From Meandrina meandrites (taxonomy: Eukaryota > Cnidaria > Anthozoa > Scleractinia > Meandrinidae), in contig OY855908.1 in the NCBI GenBank assembly GCA_963693305.1, positions 20,204,493-20,268,492 of the forward strand: a stretch of 64,000 bases of DNA, given 5' to 3'. Both the position numbers and the translations under genes were made by a program. Below, one piece after another: positions 21,011-31,272 of the stretch. Every line of letters starts with the position of its first letter. The stretch's first letter is position 1. The notes beneath the pieces were generated by a model. The model was not told the DNA's origin. It did not search any database and worked only from the letters and a program-made list of their open reading frames with translations.

Positions 21011-22426
21011 GTCTACAAATGCGTCCTGGCTGACGGGACGTTGCGCGTCTGGTCCTGGACTCTCTGTCTTGTCACGATAGCCCCGAACACGACGGGCGTA
21101 CTGAGTATCCAATGCGTACAAACGAGCTGAGCTTTCGGGTTCCCGATGCTGATTTTCTTCCTGATTATGATATGCGCGGTACTCGTGTCTCACTTCTTGA
21201 TTCTTGTACTGCTCTTCTGGCCTGTTATAATGACAGTTGTACTGAATATGGCCAACGCGTCCACACTTATAACATACTGGTTTAGACTGTCGGTTGCGTT
21301 CTCTGCTGCGGTTACTGTGGGCAAGGCTGTTCATTCGGTTGTCAACTCGTCTCACTTGATGGTACAGATTTTCTAATTTGGTGGTGAAACTTCTTTCCAT
21401 ACGGCGAATTTCCTCCAAAAACTCCGGTGTCTCATGACTGTTCCCTTCAGAAAACGCGGCTATTCTAGCTGTGCTGCCATCTTGAGGATTATCACTTGGT
21501 TCCATGAAAGCTAGGTCTCGCATTCTGGCGTCCATATCACAGGCTGATTTTTGAATCATTTCTTCTAGATGTCTTATTTTTGCATCGGAGTTACCAGCAT
21601 TTCCTCCAAGGGAGTCGTTCAAAACTGCGACTGCGGGCGGTCCGTCCAAAGAAGCAATGTTTGTTGGCGAGGAGGCTTTAACAGTAGACCCGGAAGGACT
21701 ACTCAGCTTGCCGAGAGAGGCAGTTAGTTCTGCTAGGACAGTGTTATTTCTGTCAATTTCGCCCAGCAGTTTGTTGTCATCCGCGGGTGGTTTTTCAGGA
21801 TAGCTGGCGGAAACCTTGTCTTGATTCTGAAGCAACAGCGACCTCAAAAGCTTTTCTAAGTTGTCGTCATTGGTCGGCTGATTAACCCGACGTGAAATGG
21901 AATCAACAGTCCGAGCAATCTCTTCTGCTTCGAATAGGGTCTCAGGCATCCGCTCGAGCACTTTGACCTTTAGGGCTTGATGTCAGCCTTCGGTAAAGTA
22001 GGTTACCTTTTCTGCTTCTCCCATGTCCAATCCACTGAATAGTTCGTGCATCTCGTTGATGTAATCTGATACTGGCTCGTGTTGGCCTTGCTTTCGTGAT
22101 ACTAATCGTTGTCGCCTAACCCATGTCCTATCCTTAGTGGAATAACGGCGCTTCAGCGCTTGCTTTAGATTTGCATAGTCCTTTCGCTCGTGGGAAGGTA
22201 ATTCGAACATAAACGTCACCGCTGGTCCGCTTAGATTGTTAACCACTTGAGAGATTGCAGCAGAGTCAGTTGTTTGGATTCCCTTAGCTTCTAATTGTAA
22301 TTCCAACTTTTCGAACCAACGGTTGATATCTTCGGTTTCGTATCCACGGAATTTGTCAATTCGAATATCCTTGGAGGCTAACTTTTGCGTGAGGGCAGTA
22401 AGTAAGCGTTGTTGGTCTTCGAACAA
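21008..22426 (-). pseudogene. gag of the LTR element (one nonsense codon)
   Basis: Retroelement capsid/nucleocapsid protein of about 470 residues. FRGYETEDINRWFEKLELQL near residue 25 is the start of the Ty3/gypsy gag capsid fold. A CCHC zinc knuckle, CYKCGRVGHIQYNC, lies near the C-terminus and an arginine-rich stretch precedes it. One in-frame TGA at 21983-21985 splits it; the reading frame is otherwise continuous on both sides. The protease frame follows in the -1 frame. Confidence 0.88.
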
Positions 22427-22570
22427 TTTTCTATCCCTATTCCAGAGATTCGCTGAATCTTCGTCGCTACTATTGTCTTTATCTTCACTGTCTTCTGTGC
22501 TACTAGTGGAAAGTGTGTCTTAGTTGTCTTGTAAATCAACGCTGGAACTTGATTCGAAGATTGGTCTTCT

Positions 22571-23209
22571 AGTGACACAAAAAGTTCGGAAGTAAAAAGG
22601 AGGGGGACATTGGGGGTTGCTGAACACCGCATTACCGCAAAAAAAAATCGACAAATATCGCAATACCGCAAAAAAAATTCGGAAAATACCGCAATTTCTT
22701 AGTAAGCCTGTATAGCTGGCGGATTCGTTGACCCAAGGGCAAAATAGAGGCAATAACGAGTGGTGGGACGGTTGAAACAGTGACAAGGCTTAAACTGGTT
22801 GTTAAAACACAAGGCCGTTTCAGGTTGCTTCCGAAACGACCAGAAACGGCTAAAAATGGTCCAAAAAAAGTGAAGGATACGTTTTATACCAACTATCGTC
22901 GACCAAAAAGTCAAGAAAACGCATCTCGCAGGTTTGGAGAATACCGCAATACCGCAATTCAAGATTCAAATTACCGAAATACCGCATGAAAAATTGGCCA
23001 ATACCGCAATACCGCAAACCCCAATGTCCCCCTCAAAAAGGAACGATCTATTATTTAAACTTTACGCCTTTTTATATTAAACGACCAAAATAATAGATCA
23101 ACAGGTTATTTTTGGCTAATCAGGTGCTGCTGGCTTTTGTAAGTGTTTTTAAAATGCTAAATATGGTTAAACATAGAAATGACTCAAATACGGTAAATTC
23201 TCCGTAACA
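22571..23209 (-). repeat. Truncated 5' LTR (198 bp) carrying a 435-bp DNA transposon
   Basis: 22571-22599 plus 23041-23209 match 19407-19604 of the 3' LTR almost perfectly. The remaining 0.9 kb of LTR and any primer-binding site are missing; sequence passes directly into the gag leader. Confidence 0.85.
22600..23034. mobile_element. Small DNA transposon (GAGGG termini, 6-bp target duplication) inside the 5' LTR
   Basis: Terminal inverted repeats GAGGGGGACATTGGGG and CCCCAATGTCCCCCTC, flanked by AAAAAG at 22594-22599 and 23035-23040. Subterminal regions are full of short ACCGCAATACCGC repeats. No transposase. Removing it restores the LTR sequence exactly as in the 3' LTR. Confidence 0.9.
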
Positions 23210-24548
23210 ATTGGTAGGTGCGATAAAATGCCCGCAAGTAGTATCGGTACGTGTGATAAATTTCCCTGTACGGTGATTGGTAAATGATGACGCAAGATAA
23301 ACGATGATTGGGTGATATTAAATGACAAACCAAAGCGTGAGCACGTGCACAAATGACAACAAGTCAACAAACGACGCTTCGCGATGCTGCAGTTTCGTTC
23401 GAGCTTTCTTCATTGCAAAAGGTCTAGAAGCCGAAACTTACGCAATTGATATGATCAAAACCAAGAATAGTACGTATTGGTCTTGAAATTTCTCTTGTTA
23501 GCGCGTTGCGAGTCGCTCTCGTTTGCTCGCAGGATTGACAGACTCAAATCCGAAATCGAGATTTGTCAGACACAAATCACATTTTACACGAGGGGTTTGA
23601 AAGACTCAGGCCACAACCAAGATATAAAGTTACCAGCTGCGATAAGGTCAAAAAGAGTTAAAGAGGGAAAGTTTTTAAAAGATACCGCGAGCATTGAAAC
23701 TCGCAGAGAAGTGAGAAAGTTTTCACTTGAGACACAAGTATAACTAGCCAGCTGTCGATCCAGTGCTTTCGACTCGTAACTGGAACATCATAACATTAAA
23801 AAAACTGAAGTGGTGGAAGTAAAAGATAAAAGACTCGATCTAATCAGTCTTTAGGCATTTAATATAAGTAAAATTTGTAACTGAGACTTGTCAAGAAGGA
23901 AAGAGAATTCAAAAGAGTTCTTGAGATAATCAAAACTCACGGTAGGCGTTTACATTGACAGAGGTGAGAAAACTTTTGGCATCCGTTTCGAGCTCAGCTG
24001 TCAAGTTGGTCATTGTTGCTTGAGCTCCTAGCCCAAATATATTGAAACAAAAGATCTGAAAACAGCTGGTATCAATTGGTAGTTTTAAAACGTTTGGCTA
24101 TTACCAAAGTTTATCCTCACTGAGATCACTCATTACAGCAAAAAAAAAGCAAAATGATCTCAGGAATTTGGGGACGCGTTTGTGTAATTAAATTTACGTG
24201 ATTATTACATGTAATTCTTCAGAATTTTTGCATAATTTGGCTTTGTTTTAATTAGCTACTTGACCTCAACAATTCATAGTGAAAGTTTGTTTTAAATGGC
24301 ACGTCCTCGTCCCATGATCTTGAAAAAGAGAAGGCCAGAAACAAGTCATGCTTTGTGAGCAGAACACGAGAAAAGTTAGTGCTTTCTTCTGAATTATCGC
24401 AAGACTGCTCCAAACAGAGAACTGATTTTCAATCAATTAAGAAAATAGAATAGCCAAAATATCAAGCGAAATAATTGACTGTAGTAACGGATACGCTGAG
24501 AAAAAAAGGATAACAGCGGGGGCAGCTGTCGTGTTAACTATCCCTAGT

Positions 24549-25094
24549 ATTATTTTATTTATTTCATGTGTCCCCTCTCGTCGTCATGATTTCGAAGTTA
24601 GGTCAGTTCTAGATCTTCTAAAATCGCTCAAGTAAGCAATTGCTATTGAAAGCTCACATCGCGGCGCACATCTAGACGATCCTAGACTAGTTTCCACCGT
24701 TTTCATAAATCGGTCAGAATTGGATTTCCTTTGAAGAAAGAATTTAGCTGCAGAAAGATTGAATTTGAGCTCTAAAACACAGAACTCCGTCCCATTTTTC
24801 ACTAGATCCGCGCTGTGTTCGTGCTACTTTTGTACGTAAACAATGAACTTTGGAAATTATACAAGAACCAACTCTGACAATAAGTACCGGTATTTCCAAT
24901 CAAGCTGAATAGGTTCTCATGTATGTGACGCATAAGACGAAATTAGACTGTTTTATTTTTTTAAATTGCTTCTTTTTTTCTTAAACAGGTCATGAAATTT
25001 TATGTTCACTTTATGATGTGAGTGGATCATGTCTTATACTGTAGGTGCATTTTGGTCCGATATGTCAGTCAATATACCGATTGATAGTCAGTTG
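24549..25094. other. Intergenic, nothing recognised
   Basis: AT-rich sequence without a supportable gene or clear repeat boundary. Confidence 0.4.
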
Positions 25095-25103
25095 GCGCTT
25101 CGG

Positions 25104-25161
25104 CAACCTCGTTCCCAGGACCTTTTCCCTAGCTAGGGAAAAGGTCCTGGGAACGAGGTTG
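25104..25161. mobile_element. 58-bp perfect palindrome with 9-bp target duplication
   Basis: The left arm CAACCTCGTTCCCAGGACC plus 10 bp is exactly complementary to the right arm; there is no spacer (centre CCCTAG|CTAGGG). Flanked by GCGCTTCGG at 25095-25103 and again at 25162-25170. The structure is a foldback mini-element made only of its inverted repeats. Confidence 0.9.
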
Positions 25162-25170
25162 GCGCTTCGG

Positions 25171-26055
25171 TTGATAAGAGAGATCACAATCTGGTTTAAA
25201 GTGTTTAGCGCCTTTAGGTAGTTTCTGACGTTTCTGTGTAAAATTTTTTTTTTTTTGTAATCTGGCGCTAAAATGTTCAAACAATGTCCAGACGTTTCGG
25301 GACTACTGTCCATTCATCAGTGTCAGAGGAATATCCGTTGGAGTCAAGTGGAGCGCGCGAATTCAACGTTTATGCCGCGCGGCTGCAGTGTTCGGCATTT
25401 GAAAATTAGGCCACCCTCCGCGCTGTGTCGTTCTCTGATGTTAGTAAGGCCTGATTGATCGCACAACAGACATCATCATGTCATCTGTTGTGTGACCATC
25501 TTCGGTTGATAGTTGGTCGACACTTGGTCAATAGTCAGTCAAAGTCAACACTCGGCCGTTTATCTGCCAACTGTTGGCATGTGTGTTGTAGTTGGTCTCA
25601 GTTGAGTATCAGTGATATACACGTATCAGTCAACTGTTGGTGGCATACGGGTGGCATATCTCGATGGATATATTGACTGACATATTGACCGATCGTGTTT
25701 CTGGATCAATTTTTTGTTTCTCTGCAATTAAGCACAAGTTCAAGAAACTGATTTCGGGTAGTAATGCATCCTCAAATGGTATTATAACCATGCATGCTCA
25801 GATTGTTTGGTATGGTGCCTAAACAATGGCCATGGCATTTCCTGGTGAAGTGTCAGCAAGGTGACAGTGAAGTATCAATGAACTATATCGGGTGACGTAG
25901 ATCTTGATTGATATATTGAGGGACTACCGACCAACTCTTGACTGATATGAGGGTCGACTATCCACCGATTGTTGACCGATATTATATTGACCACCCCTTG
26001 ACCACCAAATTAGACGAGACAAAGACGAGACTGCATGATCCATGTTAGCAATTAT
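25171..26055. other. Diverged repeats, no gene
   Basis: TTGGTCA/TGACCAA-type short motifs recur on both strands (for example CGATATGTCAGTCAATATAC at 25058 and GGATATATTGACTGACATAT at 25666), suggesting an old inverted-repeat element spanning about 25050-25990. The segment at 25286-25330 resembles a retroelement 3' UTR piece (AGACGTTTCGGGAC). Confidence 0.4.
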
Positions 26056-27100
26056 TAACATAGGCACGCAATGCGTGCAAGAGTTATTTTTTTTGAGAAA
26101 CGTTTTCAGACTGTTGGATATTTGATTTTGAGTAGTGGGAGAGAATTGCTAGCGCATGTCTAAGAGTGTTCGTCAGAACTCTTTCAACAAAGATTTGCTT
26201 CGTTCAAAAGGTAAATTTTCATGCAATTAAAAACAAAAACTGATTCAATTATTAAATTGTCACGGAATGACAAGTTCTTATTCTGTTGCCGCTATCGATC
26301 GTGGTTGATTTAATTATAACAGCAAAACTATTCGAAATAAACACAAATACCGTCATTTAAAGAAAAAATTTTAACGAGATTTATAAAATGCGTGAAACAT
26401 CAACGCTTATGATCAAGACGCCTACACGACTATTTAAATTAATTGCGGTTTTCAGTAGGCGCCGCGGAGTCTCCAACAATAATTGGGAAGTTTCCATGTC
26501 ACAAACTCTAAAAACGTACTGGGCAAACATGCATGGTTTGTAATCTTCTCTTTTTTGTGAAAAATTCATCAATGCAAAAGATTGACACCTGACAACCCGG
26601 AAGGAAGCAACAATGTAATTTCTAGTCTATTCGAAACCGCGACAAACACGTAATGGGTGTTAACAAAGCGCCATATTGAAACAGTTATTTACTCATAAGC
26701 ATACTTTTTTTGCTTGTAACATGTAGTATAAAGTTAGGACTAGCTTTTTCCTTGTATATTATCGTAGGCACAAGAGTCACTTATCTCTCACTTCTAATTG
26801 AAACTTTTTATCCGTGAAAAACAAAAGTATCAAGTTCAACAACTCTATAACTCAAAAGGAAAATATTTGTTTAAGGCCAACGCAACGTCGCTCGTCTTAT
26901 TCGTAAACCGCAGAGCCATGATGTTGGTATATGCAAACACCTCTTTCGGTTTCAAAGCTTCTATATACAAAGTCCTCGCCGTAACCTACGTAAAATGCAC
27001 CACGTAAAAGGCGAAATAACGTCAACAAATAAATACTTTCTCCTATTCTACATAAAAAAGATGGCCGTTCGCACAGTTAAAGTATGGTCACTACTTTAAA
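26056..27100. repeat. Dispersed repeat headed by a GCACGC..GCGTGC hairpin, copy 1
   Basis: Begins CATAGGCACGCAATGCGTGC followed by AGAGTTATTTTTT. The same head, with GCACGCTAAGCGTGC, occurs at 46639, and downstream blocks (TTCGTTCAA..GTAAATTTT, CTTATTCTGTT) are also shared. Non-coding, family not identified. The open frame at 26798-27007 has no recognisable domain. Confidence 0.55.
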
Positions 27101-27249
27101 GAGCGTGAGTATGTTCTCAAGCAGAGTCCAGAGTTGTTACTAGCAGTGTGAGCTATTGAACAGTGATTAAAGAAGTTAATCAGTAAGAAGAAGTTGAGTC
27201 CATTGCTGTTTGAAGTGGGGACAGAGCTATTCCCCTAAAGGTTCCCGCT

Positions 27250-27660
27250 TTAACACCTTTTCTCTTTTTCTAACAGATCACTTAAAAGTTTCTTGTTCTT
27301 TATCAAGTTCTTATTAATCCCCAGCTCTGCCAATCCTTCCATGAAAGTATTGAGTGCCCGGGGCTTGGCAACATCCTCGTTTTGAGGAAGAAGCACATAC
27401 TCAACCAGTTCCGAGATGTTTGTTACTGGTATTATACGTTGATTTCGAAGTAACTGCCCGCGGTTTGTCCAAAACAAGATATCTTTGGAAATAGCCATAC
27501 TATGCAACAGTTCAGAAGCATATTTTTTTTAAACTGCTAGGGAAAGGTTATTCAAAACATCTTTTTTCCGGGGCTCTTCACTATCGTTCTCGTCATCAGA
27601 GGTTGTGCTATCTTCTTGTCCGCTTTCTTCCTCTTCCTTCCAGTCGATCTTTCGTTTCAT
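27250..27660 (-). pseudogene. Polinton/adintovirus-like small gene, acidic N-terminus, frameshifted
   Basis: The start codon is at 27660-27658. The first 45 residues are rich in E, D and S. After a run of eight T at 27523-27530 the frame shifts and continues as an open frame ending at 27250, with LLHSMAISKDILFWTNRGQL and IIPVTNISELVEYVLLPQNE, then a basic C-terminus. I do not recognise a named fold. Its position beside a second small gene and a divergent packaging ATPase suggests a viral-type structural or core protein. The link is by neighbourhood only. Confidence 0.5.
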
Positions 27661-27722
27661 ATTGACTAACACTCCTTTAAAGCAAGATGGAAATGATGAA
27701 CTTTTCAGGATTCACGTTGCCT

Positions 27723-28038
27723 TTATAACATAAGAAACCTCAAACTACCAATAACAGGGGTCAACAATTCTTGTATAAATCCTCCACCCTCTTGCACAAG
27801 GACCCGCTTCTTTGCCTTGAAGGGAACATTTGCTTCAGCGAGTTTACCTAGTGCATCTTTAATTTGTAGGGCATCAATTTAAGCTTATCGTCTTCAGACA
27901 CCGGTATGTTTTCCTTAAGCACATTATAAACAATCTCTTGTGGTGTAGCTGTCTCTGGTAGAAACTGACGATGTTGAGAAAGAAAATAACTAAGAGTTGA
28001 AGGAAACCTCGATTCTTCTTTACTACTCGAGACATGAT
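27723..28038 (-). pseudogene. Polinton/adintovirus-like small gene with hydrophobic C-terminus, frameshifted
   Basis: The minus-strand frame carries SSSKEESRFPSTLSYFLSQH and ENIPVSEDDKLKL. After a one-base shift near 27880 it carries AKKRVLVQEGGGFIQELLTP and ends at 27723. A basic patch followed by a Gly-rich then hydrophobic tail recalls the small virion/core proteins of adeno-like and Polinton-like elements, but I cannot assign it firmly. No start codon remains in the first frame, so the copy is decayed. Confidence 0.45.
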
Positions 28039-28083
28039 CATAGAATGAACTTTAAGGGTAATAAGTTACATTCTTTTATTTAT

Positions 28084-28807
28084 CAACAATGATGGTGGTG
28101 GTGGAGGCTAAACAATACAAATATGGTGGTGGTGGTGGAGGATAAACAATACAAATGCGGTGGTGGTGGAGGCTAAACAATACAAATGTGGTGGTGGTGG
28201 AGGCTAAACAATACAAATGTGGTGGTGGTGGAGGCTAAACAATACAAATGTGGTGGTGGTGGAGGATAAACAATACAAATGTGGTGGTGGTGGAGGATAA
28301 ACAATACAAATACGGTGGTGGTGGAGGCTAAACAATACAAATGTGGTGGTGGTGGAGGATAAACAATACAAATGTGGTGGTGGTGGAGGATAAACAATAC
28401 AAATGCGGTGGTGGTGGAGGCTAAACAATACAAATGTGGTGGTGGTGGAGGCTAAACAATACAAATGTGGTGGTGGTGGAGGATAAACAATACAAATGTG
28501 GTGGTGGTGGAGGATAAACAATACAAATGTGGTGGTGGTGGAGGCTAAACAATACAAATGCGGTGGTGATGGAGGCTAAACAATACAAATGTGGTGGTGG
28601 TGGAGGCTAAACAATACAAATGTGGTGGTGGTGGAGGCTAAACAATACAAATGTGGTGGTGGTGGAGGATAAACAATACAAATGTGGTGGTGGTGGAGGC
28701 TAAACAGTACAAATGCGGTGGTGGTGGAGGCTAAACAATGCAAATGCGGTGGTGGTGGAGGTTAAACAATACAAATGCGGTGGTGGTGGAGGCTAAACAA
28801 TACAAAT
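28084..28807. repeat. 31-bp minisatellite (GGTGGTGGTGGAGGMTAAAC unit)
   Basis: About 23 copies of GGTGGTGGTGGAGGCTAAAC plus AATACAAATGT, with GGCTAA/GGATAA and TGT/TGC variants. It fills the gap between the divergent small genes and the ATPase. Strong purine/G bias on the plus strand. It resumes at 28984 after an inserted MITE. Confidence 0.97.
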
Positions 28808-28983
28808 CAGGGGCGGATCCAGGAATTTTTTAAAGGGGGGGTTGTACACTATTGTAGTAACCTTTAATGCAAAAACAATTTTATTCAATTATTTTTCAGG
28901 AAGAATAAAAAAAAAATAACTAAAAAATTTTGCCCAAAGGGGGGGTTGCAACCCCCATCACCCCTCCCCTGGATCCGCCTCTG
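28808..28983. mobile_element. MITE with CAGGGGCGGATCCAGG termini inserted in the minisatellite
   Basis: 176 bp with inverted ends CAGGGGCGGATCCAGG and CCTGGATCCGCCTCTG. CAAAT borders both sides (a 5-bp duplication, though the array itself contains CAAAT, so it is not proof). No coding sequence. Confidence 0.88.
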
Positions 28984-29110
28984 CAAATGTGGTGGTGGTG
29001 GAGGTTAAACAATACAAATGCGGTGGTGGTGGAGGTTAAACAATTCAAATGTGGCGGTGGTGGCGGTGATGTGGTGGTGGTGGCGAAGGTTAAACAATAC
29101 AAATGTGGTG
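28984..29110. repeat. 31-bp minisatellite, right-hand remainder
   Basis: Continuation of the 28084 array after the MITE, with degenerating copies up to about 29110, where the ATPase promoter region begins. Confidence 0.9.
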
Positions 29111-29118
29111 GATGAGGC

Positions 29119-29136
29119 TTATATAACTATAAAACG
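29119..29136 (+). promoter_or_regulatory. Candidate TATA box of the ATPase gene
   Basis: TTATATAACTATAAAAC lies 45-60 bp upstream of the ATG at 29180, between the minisatellite and the gene. Placement fits a core promoter; no other evidence. Confidence 0.35.
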
Positions 29137-29179
29137 TTACACAGTTCGTCAGTTCCCGTTAAGTTGTGACAGCGGTGAC

Positions 29180-30150
29180 ATGAGTCGGTCCTGTGCTATT
29201 TGTCAAAAGGAGTTTTCTAGAAAATAATAAGTATGCAAAGACACATGAGCAGTCAGCATGGTACTTCCCGTTTCGCTCCATTTCAAGCTAAGTTGATTTC
29301 TCGAGAAAAGTGTCAGCGGTTTCACCTGAAGCATCCGTTTACCTGTATGGTTGCAGGTATGACAGGTTCGGGAAAATCGGTCTGGGTTAAATCTTTGTTA
29401 CAGCAGGCCCAAAAGGCCATGCGCTTTCTTCCCGAGAGGATTGTTTGGTGTTATTCTCAGTGGAAACTGGCTTACAGCGAGTTATTGATGACGTTACCTG
29501 GAATTGAATTTATCAAGGGTATCCCTGAGAACCTGGAACAAGATTCTTACTTTGATGTTAATTTACAAAACTTGATTGCCATTGATGACCAAATGATTGG
29601 GGCTGGAAAAGATGACCGAGTCGTGAACCTGTTTACTAAGGGATTGTATCATCGAAACTTGAGTGTTATTTACGTCGTGCAAAACCTATTCCATCAAGGC
29701 AAAGGCAATCGAAGCATCAGCTTAAACAGCCATTACTTGGTTCTTTTCAAGATCCCCCGCGACAAACTACAGATTTTGACGCTAACAAAACAAATGTATC
29801 CTGGACAAACTGCTTTGTTCATGCAACAGTACGAGGATGCGGTACAGAGACCAATTGATTATCTATTAGAAAAGTTCCATAAAGACAAAGTAGAAGACAA
29901 GGTTTCACAGGAACTATTACAATATCTGAAACAGCAAAAGCTGATGGCTCTCCTGGTTATTCCGGAGATGCAGCGCTTGCAGAATAATATGGATAATCTT
30001 TTGTATCGTGCAGATCTTGGAGACTACGATAAAGCAAGGCAGTACATGCAGCAGCAAAACTGGTTTTTGATGTACAAACACCAGCTAATGCGCGGCCAAC
30101 CCCAGCAGCGACAGCAGCAGTGTAACGAGGGAATTTGGTATATTCGATGA
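29180..30150 (+). pseudogene. FtsK/HerA-type packaging ATPase of a Polinton/adintovirus-like element
   Basis: Such ATPases pump DNA into capsids. The N-terminal C2H2 finger starts MSRSCAICQKEFSRK (29180), hits TAA TAA, and its histidine half MQRHMSSQHG lies in another frame from 29233, so one frameshift separates the finger halves. The long frame 29233-30150 (305 codons) is intact: HPFTCMVAGMTGSGKSVW with Walker A at about residue 45, PERIVWCYSQW, NLIAIDDQM as Walker B, and VVQNLFHQGKGNRSISLNSH followed by FKIPRD, a conserved block of this ATPase group. The Q-rich C-terminus includes PQQRQQQ. No polymerase, integrase, protease or capsid gene was found nearby, so this is a fragment. Group assignment rests on motifs, not a search. 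Confidence 0.75.
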
Positions 30151-30345
30151 TTTCAGAAAATTCAATTTGTTTTTACTATTTAGCTGTAATAATTCGACCG
30201 GGAGTCTCATTCAGGAGCAATCGATGAGTATTCTCGAAATGTTCGGTTATTAGTTGTGGAAAGACGTTAATTAGTCATTCATGGACGAAAAGCAATCGTA
30301 ATATATTAAGCCGCATTTAATCGTTCTCGTTAGTACAGTATATTT

Positions 30346-30417
30346 AACAATTAGACCCGTAGCCCGCAAGGGCTACGGGTCAATAGCCCATGAGGCGAAG
30401 CCGAATGGGCTATTGAC

Positions 30418-30451
<34 letters not shown>

Positions 30452-30648
30452 TAGTATCACCCAACTAGTCGGACAGAAAAAGCAATAATAAAGTTAGCAA
30501 ATGCAAGTTGAAGAAAGATTTATTTGGGAATAAAACGAAAGAAAGCGTCACGAATTTCGCTACTCGATGACTATTACTAATAGTCCTCTAGTAGCGTAGC
30601 CAATCAAAATGCCGGATTTGCATTAGTCCACTAGTTGGGTGATACTAA
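30346..30648. mobile_element. MITE with double hairpin
   Basis: The hairpin at 30346-30451 has arms AACAATTAGACCC and GGGTCTAATTGTT, and inside these GACCCGTAGCCC / GGGCTACGGGTC and AATAGCCCAT / ATGGGCTATT. A second pair TTAGTATCACCCAACTAGT (30451-30469) and its complement (30630-30648) encloses the rest. A related copy is at about 33509-33970. Non-coding. Confidence 0.75.
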
Positions 30649-31272
30649 TCATATTTAGCCGCATTTACTCGTCCGTTGAGATACTATAGTTGAGAAATTT
30701 AGAAAAACCAACAGTCGTTTAAACTTGGAACAAATGCTTTTGAAATACAATCTTGTTTTATTAAGTAACTCCTTGTATTTTTGTACAGCTGCCTTTAGTT
30801 AATTCCTTTGTTAGATATTCGTTTGTACTGGACTGTGTACTATGGTTTCTTTGTTGAAAATTCGTGTTGCGGATGTTCTACGCTCGTTTTATTCACGGGG
30901 AGTTTCTCTCTGCTATCAATCATTTAGTGTAACAAAGAAAATCTAGGAATTAAGGACAGATTGTAAACTGATATTTTCCGTTCCTATTGTGTTCTACACA
31001 TGGCTGCATTGTTCATAGGTTTTCCACGTTGCAAAATGTAAAAATAGAAACATACTCAGGATGATATATAAGCAAGCAATATTGTGAAAGTTCTTCGATT
31101 ACATCGGAGATACATTGTTGGTTACATCGAAGACTACGATTACGAGTGTGTAAGAATAAACTACTGTTGGAACCAAGTTCTGTCTGATCCTTGACGGGCG
31201 TAGCAAGATCCTCGAAGTAGATCGCCAAGTACCAGGAATTTGTGACGAAATTCCGTTCCCGCACAGCAAGGG
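30649..31272. other. Region between ATPase fragment and Pro-rich frame
   Basis: No supported gene. The piece around 31160-31266 (ending AATTCCGTTCCCGCACA) has the look of the end of an LTR, but I found no matching second copy in the window. Confidence 0.3.

Larger units (their letters stand above)
18485..23209 (-). mobile_element. Ty3/gypsy-type LTR retroelement, internally deleted, 4-bp target duplication
   Basis: The ends are TGTAACGG (18485) and CCGTAACA (23209), flanked by ATTG at 18481-18484 and 23210-23213. On the minus strand the order is: shortened 5' LTR, gag, protease, a signal-peptide-like frame, polypurine tract, 3' LTR. No reverse transcriptase, RNase H or integrase is present: the protease frame runs straight into the signal-peptide frame, so pol has been deleted. 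The 5' LTR keeps only 198 bp while the 3' LTR is 1120 bp. A separate DNA transposon is inserted in the 5' LTR. Confidence 0.88.
18403..24548. repeat. 1.4-kb tandem unit, copy B, split by the LTR element
   Basis: Copy B consists of 18403-18484 and 23210-24548. It aligns with copy A throughout, including CGTTTACATTGACAGAGGTG and the terminal CTAGT. It is interrupted by the LTR element at 18485-23209 with ATTG duplicated on either side. Confidence 0.85.

Noticed and set aside
28173..28557. Minus-strand frames of the HHHHICIVYPPPPPHLYCL type
   Set aside because: Translation of the 31-bp minisatellite.
28808..28983. 8-bp hAT target duplication around the MITE
   Set aside because: Only CAAAT matches on both sides and the array itself repeats that word, so the duplication length cannot be established.
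31013..31264. Minus-strand frame with NSWYLAIYFEDLATP
   Set aside because: May be an LTR end read in reverse; no domain and no second copy in the window.
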